From the NCBI GenBank assembly GCA_001695595.3, contig MBPM02000048.1:496001-560000 (forward strand): a DNA stretch of 64,000 nucleotides, given 5' to 3'. The position numbers and the translations under genes were made by a program. Positions 1 to 10,546 of this stretch are shown piece after piece. How positions within the stretch are numbered: position 1 is the stretch's first letter; each line of letters starts with the position of its first letter. The stretch comes from Plasmopara viticola (lineage: Eukaryota > Oomycota > Peronosporomycetes > Peronosporales > Peronosporaceae). The notes beneath the pieces were generated by a model. The model was not told the origin of the DNA and did not search any database. It worked only from the letters and a program-made list of their open reading frames with translations.

Positions 1-1390
1 CTATCTTGGCCAAATAAGAGAATAGAGCCAGCTACCGTCGTCATTTAGAGTGAAACCATGCCTTGTCCGGATTCATAATATATCCTTTGTTGACATTGAA
101 GAACCCAACGAAGCGAGCTCATTTTTAATAGTAAAAGAAGTATAAGCTACTGTAAGCAAAGTAATGCAATGTCCAAGGCTATTACCCCAAAAGATAAATT
201 TGACGAGCTCGAGCAGCTCACATAGGGGTTCATGTTGAGATTTGCACCGATTGTTGTGCTGCAATTGCGATGTTTGCAATCTCTGAGGTTCGTTTTAATG
301 ACCATTGCCGAGTAATAGGTGAAATGAGACCGATCTACTTTAAGTAAAAAATTACTTGTCCATTGTGCTTACAACGAGTTCGTCGTGTTCAGGACTCACT
401 TTGACTGTTCGGGGTAAATTAGCCGCTAAGTTGTAGGTCTTAGTATGGATATAATTGGGAGCGTTCCTGCCTTATAATAAGGACCAGCTAAAAGCGACAC
501 TGACAAAATCATCGATGGCCGACGCACCAGCACCTGGTCGTCAATTAAATTCTTTTTCCGATTACACAGTGCACTTCATTGCATCCGTTCTTGCAGACAG
601 GTTAAAAGTTCTACTGTTCAGTTTACAACTACTCTCAGATCCTGAAAGGCGCTAGAAATTTAAGATCTTTTTAGCAGCCAAATAAGTAAATTACATCTGG
701 TGCTGTAAGAAATTCTACCTTTTGTATCGCTTTGAGAGGTCTTTAGCCGAGGAGCATTGCTATCTTCTACTTTCTCATGAAGTTGGCTTTTGCGACAATT
801 GACTGCTTAGCGACCTACCAAATTGACTGACCGGTTGCTCTACTCTTAAGGCTATCGTGGCGAAGAAAAAAAACGTAGAGGTTGAAACCGTCGTCATTTA
901 GTGTGATACCATGTCATCCGTTGTAGACATTAAAGAACCCACCAAAGCAAACTCATCTTTAATAGTAAAAGAAGTATAAGCGACTGTAAGCGAAGGAGTG
1001 AAATGTGTAAGGCTGTTACCCCAAAAGATAAATTTGACGAGCTCAAGCAGCTCACATAGGGGTTCATGTTGAGATTTGCAAAGATAAATGTGCTGCAATT
1101 GCGGTGTTTGCAAACTCTGAGCTGCGTTTCAGTGCCCATTGCCGAGTAATTGGGAAAAAGACCAATATTTTCCAAGTAAAAAATCACATGTCCATTGTGC
1201 TTACAACGGTTTTGTCGTGTTCAGGTCTCACTTTGACTGTTCGGGGTAATTAGCAGCTAAGATGCGGATTTTAACATAAATATAATCGAGAACGTTCCTG
1301 TCAGACAATTAGTACCAGCTAAAAGCGACATTGTCAAAAGCATCGATGGCTGACGCACCAGCTCTTTATCATCAGTAAAGTTCTCGGAAA
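1..1390. repeat. Local tandem duplication, period about 853 bp
   Basis: Positions 37-560 and 890-1,390 are diverged copies of one sequence in the same orientation. Both start with GTCGTCATTTAG and share a stretch with CCCCAAAAGATAAATTTGACG (near 184 and 1,020). The joining part (about 573-850) matches 49,253-49,540. I see no coding signal: the short open frames differ in reading frame and length between the units. A third copy lies at 49,560-50,080 and an inverted one at about 47,230-47,700. Confidence 0.8.
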
Positions 1391-2387
1391 TAGGGCAGGG
1401 TAGCAAGGACCTCATCAACCGATGCCACAAGACATAAAGTGAAAGAGCGTTAAAGTGCTGCAGCTAGGAGAAATTGAATCATCCGCGAAGGCAAATAAGC
1501 TTCTTAGTCCAATTTGCAATCGATCGAGCGAGTTAAGTTACGCCTGGGCTCGATCGCCGGCTAGATTGGCAATGTTAAGGTGGGCCGATTTGTAAGTACC
1601 ACCAATGGAGTTTCCATCCTTGGTACTCGGGTAAATTTGTGCGCTCCAGTTAAAGTGATATTTGGAATTAGCGAGGCAATACGAGTAAGGCACTTCTGCG
1701 CCGGTTTCCACTCCTTACGCAGCCGCTGAATAACCGAACCGTATAGACTATAAGCTGGCTCCTCTAATCTTAGAGTACAGAAAGCTAGGATCGGAGAGCA
1801 TTCTAGTCCTGATTTATTTGCCGCGGAACCATGACATCTACCAAGCATTTATCGCTTTATACGATCTGACTGCGGCTCAACTTCTTACCGACTTCTGCAA
1901 GTACAAGTTCATTATCAAAAGCGAAAGCGATAAAAATCCAGTACGAATAACTGATCCTCATCCCGCAAATTGCGATCAAGCTGTTACTGGTCCGGTGGAT
2001 ACGAAGGCGATGTCGACTCGGAATTGATCATATAAATTGCATAGACTTGCTGCAGCAAAATATTGCAGAAGCTTATCGCTAAGCAGCAAGTCCCGTAAAA
2101 CCGGAGGCCTTGATACGGCTGTCTGTAAGAGAATACGACGCATCTTAAGACGGGCGAGTACTTACAAAAGGTGCAGCTTTCTATGACTTTGCTGAAGCTA
2201 TCAAAAATTAAAGTAGAAGAGGAACTTTCCATCTGCGCTTAAATCATTTTTAATGTCATTAGATTTTTTTCACAAGACATGATTGCCACAGCCACGGTAA
2301 TATCCGTCGCCAAATCTACGCTTTCTTTAGCCGCTTAGCAAGCCCGATAGTACGTATCAATAAAATTTCTGCAAAGCTAAGAAATGA
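1391..2387 (+). other. Degenerate, uncharacterised sequence with coding-like blocks
   Basis: I recognise no gene. A plus-strand translation block beginning AFIALYDLTAAQLL (near 1,845) and containing FCKYKFIIKSESDKN is kept in the copy at about 50,570-50,690. A following block with NIAEAYR (near 2,070) is kept near 50,790. Frameshifts and stops separate the blocks in both copies. A retrotransposon interior or a decayed host gene are both possible. An inverted, more degraded version lies at about 46,250-46,760. Confidence 0.35.
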
Positions 2388-2648
2388 CTACTAAAGATCC
2401 GCACGCTTGACACTAAGCCTGATGACCCTAAAGTTTTAGCCATCAATGGTGTTAAAGGTATTCTCTCGAGCAGCCATTGTCCGCTCGATAACCACGAGCT
2501 TGTTAACCGCCCGGTGATTGAAAGTTTGGTCAGTTTTATCGCGCCTCGTGCTAATGGTCGCATCGAGGATATAATATATGAGTACACGTTTACCGTGCAA
2601 CGACGATCGATCGGAAAGCGTTCGTGGTACGTGCTTAGAATACACTAG
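2388..2648 (+). pseudogene. Fragment of an unknown protein, 86 codons, no start codon
   Basis: This is an open frame after a TGA at 2,385, ending at TAG 2,646-2,648. It contains the peptide SFIAPRANGRIEDIIYE and then FTVQRRSIGKRSWYVLRIH. The same peptide occurs in the A' copy (51,154-51,360), where substitutions leave the frame open. Conservation of the frame in two diverged copies suggests that it was coding. It lies about 165 bp upstream of an LTR-like repeat on the same strand, so it may be the tail of a retroelement polyprotein, but no retroelement domain is recognisable. Confidence 0.35.
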
Positions 2649-2813
2649 ACAATCGTTAGCACCGATATCTGAGGCATGGATTTATGAACGTGTGACTCAG
2701 GCCAGCGTGGTGTATGTAGTTTCCAGCCAAAGAAATTCTTTCTATAAATCGATTTTGGTGGTAGAAGTCACAGGCTTACTTTGAAAGGGGAGAGAACTCA
2801 CCTCTAATACCAA

Positions 2814-3170
2814 TGTTGGCCAGTTGTTGTCAAGTAGACGTCTTGGGTCTTGCTCATATTATGCATACGTTGATTGACGCGCACGACGTGAAGGGACTCT
2901 ATGATCGGCAGAGTAATTATCTGACGGTGTTGCGTCTTTACGCCGATGTGTTGTACAGTACTTGAGCAATACAGTTTGTTTCTTATGGATTTATCTGCAT
3001 TAGACTCGAAGGTTCACTGTGTGCGTTAGTCGGCTGAATAAAAGTCTGTATGATTAAATGAGCTGGTTAGTTGTTGTGCAGAGAACAAGTAGCCTAAGTT
3101 ATACGGCGATTTCTAAGTAAAAGAATAGAGTCTTTGATTTCGAGTTTTCTGTACTCAAGAAGTCTTCACA
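2814..3170 (+). repeat. LTR-like repeat, about 357 bp
   Basis: The sequence begins TGTTGGCC and ends TCTTCACA, so it has TG...CA ends. A purine-rich tract (GAAAGGGGAGAGA, about 2,783-2,795) lies just upstream and resembles a polypurine tract. Related copies are at 51,522-51,873 (plus), 45,404-45,759 (minus) and a shorter diverged one at 43,535-43,882. All share CTGACGG...GCGTC..TACGCCGATGT followed by ACTTGAGCA. No retroelement polyprotein joins any pair. The exact ends are my estimate. Confidence 0.5.
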
Positions 3171-4884
3171 GCAGAAAGTGTAATTGGATAAAAAATATAA
3201 AATTTATAAGAAACCCTTGTATTTTATGTCTTTTTTTTCTCTTTTTTAATTCGCTATATTAATGTATCTTATTAACAAAACTACTACTAATCATCAATGC
3301 CTGTTCAAAGCCAAATGGATTTGTCAATTTCAAACAAACGGGATCACAAAAGCCCAGTGGTGTCACATCACAAAACAAACTAGGTTTCGAGATGCAAATA
3401 GAAAAGCAAACGGGGAGAACTCTCTGCTATAATCGCTGTAGCAAATGTAATCGCTTATCATTATGTTAATAAGGCATTTATCCCTAATACATAAATCAAC
3501 CTTTGGATTGCAGTCTATTGCAAACTTTGACACAATCGGAAAGATTCTATTTTTCTGCGTGAGTTGTTCCTGGAAAAAAATGAATGCTCGCGGGTGCTGG
3601 AAAATCTCCACCTTGAAGTAAATGAGCTTCCGCATTTGCACGCTCGGGAACCATCTAATGTCCTTCTGGACCAAATTACTATTACAAAAATCTAGCTTGA
3701 AGAAAAGCTGAACGAACAAAATTACTAGTCGTCCAAGCAGAAATCTACCTCCGAATTGGAATTAATGAGCGCTGCTTTATGGATTTCTCCAGACCGCCAG
3801 CCATTCTGCAGAAGACGCATATCTCAGTCGATACAATTGAAAACCTAGAGTCGACTTGTTCCTCCTTTTATATTGTACTGGTCTGGAATTTACCGTTCGC
3901 CTTAGTAAACCAAAATGAATTCCTTAAAGTTGGTCCAAATTCTTCAAGACACCTACCTTGGCGGATCAGGCTTATTTTCACAGCCCCCTTACAGCCTTTG
4001 AGTTTATTGGGAGCTAACACACACGGCAACCGGAAAAAATCGGGACCGAACGGCCTTCCTGTTGATATTATAAGACAAAACTACCCCTCTGGAGCAAAAT
4101 ATTCGAACTTATATATACTGCTCAATTCCAAAAAGAGAAAATGACTAAAAGTCTCGCTTCTTTATCCCGTAAAACCCAGGGGTGTCTCCGGAAATTTACA
4201 TGCTTTTCTGTACGTCTTCTCTATACAAGGTGCTGAGCGATTACGTCGTACTCTTAACGATTCCTTTCTTATTTCAATAATTACTCGATATTCTTATGAT
4301 TTTCGTACTTCTTTCTACTATAAGAATGTCCGAGCGTATTCGCAGACTGCGAGACATCGATCAAAAATTGACAATTAGGTGATAGATTTATTTATGTTCA
4401 TTTCTTCGATAAAGTAAAACGATTTGCCGTGTAAAAAATTTAGTCTTACTTTTTAGCCTTCGATGAACTGGATGGTACTTTAAGGATTTCAGTCGGCTAG
4501 CGCCCTGACGTGCCACTTTATTGCGCACAAAAGGCGCACAGTTTTTCGAAAAAAAAGGGGTGGCAAATGTAATTATCAAGTTTAGCGAATACTAACTGCA
4601 GTAATTAAGCCAGCTGAAAGACGACGAGTGGACGGAGGCTTGAAGTTAAGGGCTACACTGATAAGTCCACGCTAGCATGGTTTTCGAAAAAAAAACTAGT
4701 GCTTAAAGTGGAGTAAGTAAATACCAATTAACCTTGAATACATCAGTGTTGCAATGTTCAGAAATAAACCTAACTCAGTAGGAAAAACCGGCAAGTGAGC
4801 GCAAAAGGCACGATACATATTTTTCATTTTATAATGCGCTCCCGCAAGTGTAAATCTATCTCCTTTAACGTAAAAGTATCGTTC
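3171..4884. other. Non-coding or unrecognised stretch
   Basis: AT-rich sequence matched by 51,874-53,605. The minus strand has a 118-codon open frame at 3,363-3,719, matched by one of 131 codons at 52,046-52,441. The plus strand of the same interval also has a readable peptide (VLENLHPEVNELPHLHA in the A' copy), so the coding strand is unclear. No domain is recognised. Part of this stretch (about 4,180-4,350) reappears inverted at 44,853-45,020. Confidence 0.4.
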
Positions 4885-5390
4885 AAGAAGTTTCTGCGTG
4901 ATGGTTTCCCCGAAGAGGCTGCTTTTGTACTACTTGTGTTCTGGAAACCGTAGCTCTTTTTGCGGTGAGCCACTTCTTACTTAGTATTTTGCATTGTTCA
5001 ATATCTTTATTGCAAAAGAAATAGAACTTGTCGTACGTTTCAAGCAGCCACAAAAGGTTTTTTGGTTTTGAGATTAAGCAACAGATTCTCCCCATCTGCT
5101 CCCAACTTCGTAAGTGCTGCTTTTAATTCCGCTCGATTCAAACCCAAACCGAGCGACACCTCTTTCACATCCATAAGACACATATATTCTAATAGAAAAG
5201 CACTCGCCTTAGTGTTATTACTTGGATCAGACCTCTTCACTCAATTTAATATTCTTCACATCTTCTTTGTCACAACAAGCGTCTGTATGTAGCGAAGCTT
5301 TGGGTCCTTGATGAAAGTCTTGTAAATCTAATGACTGCAGCAATTTCGTCCTCGCGTACCGTCCTATCGAAACATTTAGTCGATGTCAAA
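4885..5390 (-). pseudogene. Broken C-terminus of an RxLR-type effector
   Basis: Read on the minus strand, two frames together match the last third of the intact effectors. One frame (5,240 down to 5,040) has a block FLLEYMCLMD matching FLKKHVSRMD of effector 1, then a weaker match up to the glycine-containing stretch. After a frameshift the next frame (4,883-5,095) has WLLETYDKFYFFC matching MLLETYDKFFSFC. The 5' part is absent: homology stops at the left end of the MULE at 5,396. In-frame stops and the frameshift make it non-functional. The same relic with the same break is at 53,606-54,110, so it was already broken when block A was duplicated. Confidence 0.75.
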
Positions 5391-5395
5391 AGATA
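5388..5395. repeat. Left target-site duplication of the MULE (AAAAGATA)
   Basis: AAAAGATA sits directly before the GGGAATCG terminus. The right copy (8,243-8,250) is AAGAGATA, with one change. In A' both copies are AAAAGATA (54,109-54,116 and 56,953-56,960). Confidence 0.8.
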
Positions 5396-5731
5396 GGGAA
5401 TCGTAAAACTGCCGGTAGCTTTTTGATATACTGCCGGTGCCCCTTGATTTAAGCCAATGAGATTAGTTCATTCTATCAAAGGGAGCAGTCTATCTTTGTC
5501 AATGAACAGTGTTTTTTTAAACAGTAAAAAGAGAAAGCAATACCCATCCGGTACCCCTTTTTTGCAAACTTGCCAATTCCCCCCGTTTTTAGCCTATAAA
5601 AAGGAGCAATTCCGTCAAAGGGAGCAATATTTTTCTGTCAATGAAATCAGCACTGAACAAGTTATCGAAATGAGCCTTCCTCTACATCGTCTTTTCTTTA
5701 TGAGTATACGCATTTGCATGACTCTTGGGTA

Positions 5732-5753
5732 ATATATATATATATATATATAT
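5732..5753. repeat. (AT)n microsatellite, 11 units
   Basis: Uninterrupted AT dinucleotides near the left end of the MULE. The equivalent site in the A' copy (about 54,430) has only a short TATATACGTATG remnant, so the tract has changed since the duplication. Confidence 0.9.
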
Positions 5754-5789
5754 TGTTTGAGCGACGTGATTTTACATAATATAACTAAT

Positions 5790-7640
5790 ATTCAAATATC
5801 ATTGACAGTATCGAAATATGCTAAAGCTAAGTTAAAAAGAATGAGAAGTAGAAGGGTCAAGCACATTTCAAAAAAGTGTTTGCATATCGATAGATGGCAC
5901 AGTCGCTGGTGCTGTAGGGAGGGCTCGTTGCCGACATGTTCTGGCATTGTGACCAGTCCCTCTGCACACTCTGCACCTGTAGAGCAAAGGTGCCTCTGCA
6001 TTAGCAGCCATCTCAACATGCTCAAACTGCGAAGGTAGGCATCGAGCGGATCCAGATGGTTGGCGACGCAATAGCGCAAGTGAAGGTTCCTCCACCGAAG
6101 TCACTGCCGTTCAGGCTCGGATGTGATCCAGCATTCGGCGCTTTTGATGTGCGAGGATTTCATTATCGCAAACGTCGGCGAACTTCCGTAACATCTCACT
6201 CATTGAAGGTTCCGGAATACCCTCGTCTACAGCTACACGTATTGGAGCTTGAAGCTACCAATGCGAGTCGAAGTCTTCGAAAACGAGAGGCTGATTCGCA
6301 CAAAGTCGAATATCATGGGCGCATGGATATCCCAAGGTTGATTTGAACAAGCCGCGGCAGCCTTGCTGCTCAAGAGACATAATGAGATGATGATTAAGCT
6401 TTGAGTAGCGGAACTGGCTCACACATCTACTTCTGGATTATTATGGCGCATTCTGTACTGGCTATCGGCACCATTCAACGCGGCAAGAAAAATTTCCCGC
6501 AAGAGGGGCAAAAATTGGCCCATGCTGCATATCGGCAACGGCACTCTCTTTGGCGTGGTGGTACTTGACCTTGGCCAGCTGATCGTCGCATGCGAGCTTA
6601 TTTGCTGTATTTACGGACAAAAGTTCGCCTCAAAGAAAGAAATGGGTTTGGATTAGCACAGGGTACATATGTCTGGTTGCTCTGTCGAAATAGCTTTACC
6701 TGTGGACACCCCAATTTATTTTTTGAGCGCGGAATGACCGCTTTCTACTCGGGAAGTGGCGGTGTTTCCAAGATAAAGTACATCCCGCAGCCATGCACAT
6801 ACGAATGTTCCTTGTAGCATAGCCAAGTTGAATCAAGGTTGGGAATGATGTGCGGTGGCATTATTCCTCTCACTATCTCAAGACTCTCTTCATATTTGGA
6901 TTCAGAGTCTGCGTGCATCAAAGAATTCAAAGAATTGTGAAATTCTTGAAACAATTCTTGGGTATCTTAGCTGAGTCTTATCTTTGCAAAGACATTCTTG
7001 CTTATGTGCCACCTGCACAAGAGCGCCTTGCTTTCTGGGAACACAGCCGCCAGCGCAGTCATGAGAGCTAGCTCCCGATCGGCGACAAAGACGGACCCCA
7101 ACGAAATCTGTAACGTCAAAAATTCATCTCTCAGTTCCGTCAAGCCCCAGCCAAAATCGTCTCTTGTTTCTCCTCTCATGAATCAGTAGCCTAGCGTGAA
7201 GGTGTGATTTGTGGCAGTCGCACCAACCACATGTAGCAGGGGCAGTCCGTATCGGTTGGTTTTGTTAGTGGAATCCAGCAACCACACTTTTTCTCGGCTA
7301 AACGTCGGACATATTTCTTCTGCGCTTCGTGAAACAATGAAAAGATGAGTCACTTTGTTGTAATCATCTTGCTGCGCAAGTACTCAAAGTCTGCCGAAAA
7401 ATTGTCGAAAAGGGCCTGCTGTGGAGTGGCGTTCACTTCGCGTTGCGCTGGCGTAACGACGTCAGTATGCGACTTGGGGTGACTCCAGCTTGTGTGAGAT
7501 CCACAACAGCATGTTGCTCCGAGATTTCAAGAGAGCGGCCGCTTGGGTGAGCCGATGGATGGATGAAAGGCTCGTAATTGTGTTTTCCCGACGTGACTTT
7601 AACCTTCCAAAAGAATGGTGCAGACTTCATGATCCGAATT
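5790..7640 (-). pseudogene. MULE transposase, fragmented
   Basis: Only pieces remain. From the N-terminus on the minus strand: 7,433-7,630 has a FAR1-like DNA-binding stretch (VTSGKHNYEPFIHPSAHPSGR). 6,967-7,179 has the central catalytic part with VADRELALMTAL and LLCRWHISKNV (second acidic residue and the C/WH signature of MULE transposases). 6,745-6,954 follows it. 5,868-6,104 ends in a CCHC zinc knuckle CRVCRGTGHNARTC. Frameshifts and stops separate every piece. The copy at 54,481-56,360 is better preserved and supports the assignment. Confidence 0.85.
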
Positions 7641-8242
7641 GTAATCCTGTAATTACGGACAGTTTTCTGACTATTTCGCAGGTGTTTACGGCCGCTAAAT
7701 GCCTGGAAATAGACTCACTTGCACTTGCAGTCACTTTTCTGGCTACTTCGTAAGCGTTCCCGGGATAAAAGGAAGGGTTGACCTTTACCGGCCTTTGTGC
7801 ATCGTAGAAAAAGGGTTTTTGGGCTTCCTTCCTTTCTATTGCCTACCCGTTCCATTCTCAAAACACAAACCTTATAACTTGGGCGCGCGCGTGCATGAGA
7901 ACCGCCGACTTTGCCTCTTTCAGAGTGCTGTACGAGAGCTCTCTAGGGGTTGCATAGTGTTCATTGCGAGAAGAAGAGTGCGAGAAGAGTGATATTGAGA
8001 TGAACGATGTTGAAAAGAGTGATATTGAGAAGCGGTGAGTAGGAGTTATTTCTCAAAAAGCAAGGAGTACCGGCAGTTGACAAAAAGGGGTACCGGATGG
8101 GTATTGCCTTCTTTTTTTATTGGTTGAAAAAACACTGTGTTCATTGACAAAGATAAACTGCTCCCATTGGTGGATTTAGTTAAATCCCATTGGCTAAAAT
8201 CAAGGGTTACCGGCAGTTTACCGAACAGCTCAACGATTCTCT

Positions 8243-8638
8243 AAGAGATATTATAAATTAATATATAATCATATCGTATTCCTGTGTAAAGGCAATATCA
8301 TAACATTATTTGAACTAGTACACCTTGTTAAAGTCTCGCATGAACTGCCTTAGTGCAGCTCTATCTCCTTGCTCTGACGACAGTTTCAGTAATGAGTGCA
8401 TGGTGCACAGGAGTGTGTCAACGACAGCGTGACAGTTGACATGGCAGTTTTGGTACAAGTCTCAACATCCATGGCGGACCGTAAGTTGTAATTTTGGGTG
8501 GGACAAACTCAAGTGAAGTGCAGCAATTAAATTCTAGAAAAAGCACCGACTGCGTGAAACAGATACAATGTCTATTTCTTGTATAAAAATGCGCTTACGC
8601 AAGCGCCGACCTTTCTTTTTCAGCGTGAATTGAAACGT
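8243..8638. other. Interval between MULE and effector 1; part of an inverted repeat
   Basis: No gene. The first bases are the right target duplication. The sequence from about 8,285 to 8,390, read on the minus strand (GAGATAGAGCTGCAC, then TTTAACAAGG, then AGTTCAAATAATG), matches the plus strand at about 10,840-10,985 on the other side of effector 1. The end (about 8,540-8,638) is the 3' flank of the effector and is also recognisable at 28,670-28,741 and 57,250-57,349. Confidence 0.6.
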
Positions 8639-10546
8639 TTACAAAGTTTCTTGGTGATTCTTTTTTTGATCTAAAAGCTGTTTCCGTCTCATACTTGTTA
8701 TGGTCTCTTTCTTTGGACCTCTCTTGGTGAAAGGCTCACCATGTGGCACTTCGCACACGGAACGATTATCTTGGCAGAAAGAGAAGAATTTGTCGTACGT
8801 TTCAAGCAGCATCACAAGATAGTCGGTTTGGAGTTCTAGAGTGTCTTTCTGACCTGCTTCCGACTGGCGAGCTGCTTCAGCGCGGCCATTGCCCAATGCT
8901 TCTTCTAATTCTAACCGATCCATGCGAGACACATGCTTTTTTAAAAACTTGCCTGGCTGGACGTTCAATCTTGGATTAGCCTTGACATCCCATTTAGACA
9001 TATTCCACATCTTCTTCGTCATTTCAAGCGTCGGTTGGTAGCCAGGTTTTGATTTCTCGATAAAAGTCTTGCGAATTTCCATGACTTTAGCCATTTCGCC
9101 CTCCTTTACACCAATGCTCTTGAAAGGAGTTTTCGTCTTCCTCGGTTGTACTGTCGCCTCTTTCAGAAGCTCAAATATCTTTTGTCTGCGGCTCAACCAC
9201 TCGATAGTATCGGACCTTAGCGGTGTTTTTAACACGTCGTTAGGCAAAGCAGTGGATCGTTTGCCGGATTGAGGAGTCGAGACATCAGCGATATAATTAG
9301 AAAGGACTGGAGGCGTGAGTTGGTCATCGTCTCGGTAAATCTCATCGAGAATCTCGTACCAGGCCTTCTTGTCAGCCTCACTTAGATTAGCCTTTTCCAC
9401 GGCATCCACCACACTGCTAAACATTTTGCTCTCTCCTTCCGTCAAGCTAGCCTTTTTTGTCGGCAACGCAGCGGGATTAGGATCCAAGTTGACGCTAAGT
9501 TTAGCATTTTTCATCAAATATTCTAGCTCAATTCCAAGCGTCTTTTGTGGATCGAATTTGCGAGCAATTTTATGGTCGGAAAGGCAAAAGTCGAAGAAGT
9601 CACGGTACATGCGCACATACCTTTTAAGACGCAGTAACCGCAGAAGGCGAAGCTGTATCTCCTTATGTTCCTCCGAAGGTCGCGTCAGCATATCCTTCAA
9701 ACTTTCTTCCGGAACTGGCGTAGAATCAAAAACCAGCTTTTTCAAATCTTTCAAACGCATTCTCATCAACCTTTCAATGTAACGTTTGTACACATGACTT
9801 GTGCCGGGTCTCCCATGGTATTTCCGATTTGCCATGCCAATAAAACTCTTCGTCTCATCTTCTCTCGGTTCAAATTTCGCTGAGTTGCGCTGAAGGTATT
9901 CTAAAAACGATGTGTGAACTTCCTCGACATCATCTTTGCTCAAGATACTCGACGTGTGTGTCATCTTGCCATGATCTATGCTGCTTTGTACCCCCTTCGC
10001 CCTTAAAGGCACATTTATGCGCGGTTTCTTTGGTCGATGGCCTGCATTTTCTTTCGGAATGGCGGAGCTCGAGGCCATGTTTGGACTCGTAAGCGCCTGG
10101 GCGGTGCGTTTTTTGCTTAAAGGACTTTTGGAAATCTCAAAGTGGTTAGCGGTGTACGTGCGAGGGTCGTTGTTCTGTAGAATGTTGTATGCCTCCAACG
10201 CACCCGTTGGAATCTCTTCCGGTGGAGCATTTAGATCGAACGTTGAATGGGCCGCTTTCCTCATAATATCTAACACCTCCTCGCTCACTGGGGTAAGAGA
10301 ATCCCCAATGATTCTCGTAGAAGGTTCAGGCATGCGCTCTTCATCAGCCGCGCCGAGTGCCAAGTCGTCGTGTTGTTCACGGCTGCCCCGAAGATATCTT
10401 TTAGGCGATGACTCAGTGTCCATTCTACGCGGTACCACACCATCATGGTGGGACGTTGGTCGGATTCTAGGTTGATTAGAATCGGCAGCTGTCTGGATGC
10501 TGTTCGCGATGAGAAGCGCAGTCGTTACGTAGAATGCGCCGCGCAT
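8639..10546 (-). CDS. Secreted RxLR-DEER effector (effector 1), 635 aa
   Basis: A predicted host-translocated virulence protein of the oomycete RxLR class. I chose the start at 10,546, not the longer frame to 10,627, because MRGAFYVTTALLIANS gives a signal peptide at the N-terminus and all three paralogs share it. RYLR is at residues 50-53 and DEER at 68-71, the canonical order and spacing. The C-terminal region contains related units at about 205-325, 368-468 and 483-594. The first and last end in MYRDFFDFC and ETYDKFFSFC. They resemble tandem helical WY/LWY-type effector modules, but that fold is inference. Basic patches RPKKPR (171-176) and the lysine/arginine-rich last 30 residues could act as nuclear localisation signals. 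There are no introns. Host target unknown. Confidence 0.92.
   Translation of the reverse strand: MRGAFYVTTALLIANSIQTAADSNQPRIRPTSHHDGVVPRRMDTESSPKRYLRGSREQHDDLALGAADEERMPEPSTRIIGDSLTPVSEEVLDIMRKAAHSTFDLNAPPEEIPTGALEAYNILQNNDPRTYTANHFEISKSPLSKKRTAQALTSPNMASSSAIPKENAGHRPKKPRINVPLRAKGVQSSIDHGKMTHTSSILSKDDVEEVHTSFLEYLQRNSAKFEPREDETKSFIGMANRKYHGRPGTSHVYKRYIERLMRMRLKDLKKLVFDSTPVPEESLKDMLTRPSEEHKEIQLRLLRLLRLKRYVRMYRDFFDFCLSDHKIARKFDPQKTLGIELEYLMKNAKLSVNLDPNPAALPTKKASLTEGESKMFSSVVDAVEKANLSEADKKAWYEILDEIYRDDDQLTPPVLSNYIADVSTPQSGKRSTALPNDVLKTPLRSDTIEWLSRRQKIFELLKEATVQPRKTKTPFKSIGVKEGEMAKVMEIRKTFIEKSKPGYQPTLEMTKKMWNMSKWDVKANPRLNVQPGKFLKKHVSRMDRLELEEALGNGRAEAARQSEAGQKDTLELQTDYLVMLLETYDKFFSFCQDNRSVCEVPHGEPFTKRGPKKETITSMRRKQLLDQKKNHQETL

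Larger units (their letters stand above)
5396..8242 (-). mobile_element. Mutator-like DNA transposon (MULE), decayed
   Basis: The element is 2.85 kb. Its terminal inverted repeats read inward from GGGAATCG and contain CTGCCGGTA, followed by a shared subterminal region of about 200 bp that includes GAACACAGTGTTTTTTAA-like sequence. It is flanked by 8-bp duplications, the size range expected for Mutator elements. It carries a broken transposase on the minus strand and an (AT)11 tract at 5,732-5,753. The same insertion at the same site in A' (54,117-56,952) shows that it predates the A/A' duplication. Confidence 0.85.

Noticed and set aside
9369..10475. Plus-strand frames of 137 and 165 codons inside effector 1 (and similar in effector 3)
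   Set aside because: Antisense to the RxLR effector gene. The minus strand carries signal peptide, motifs and paralog conservation.
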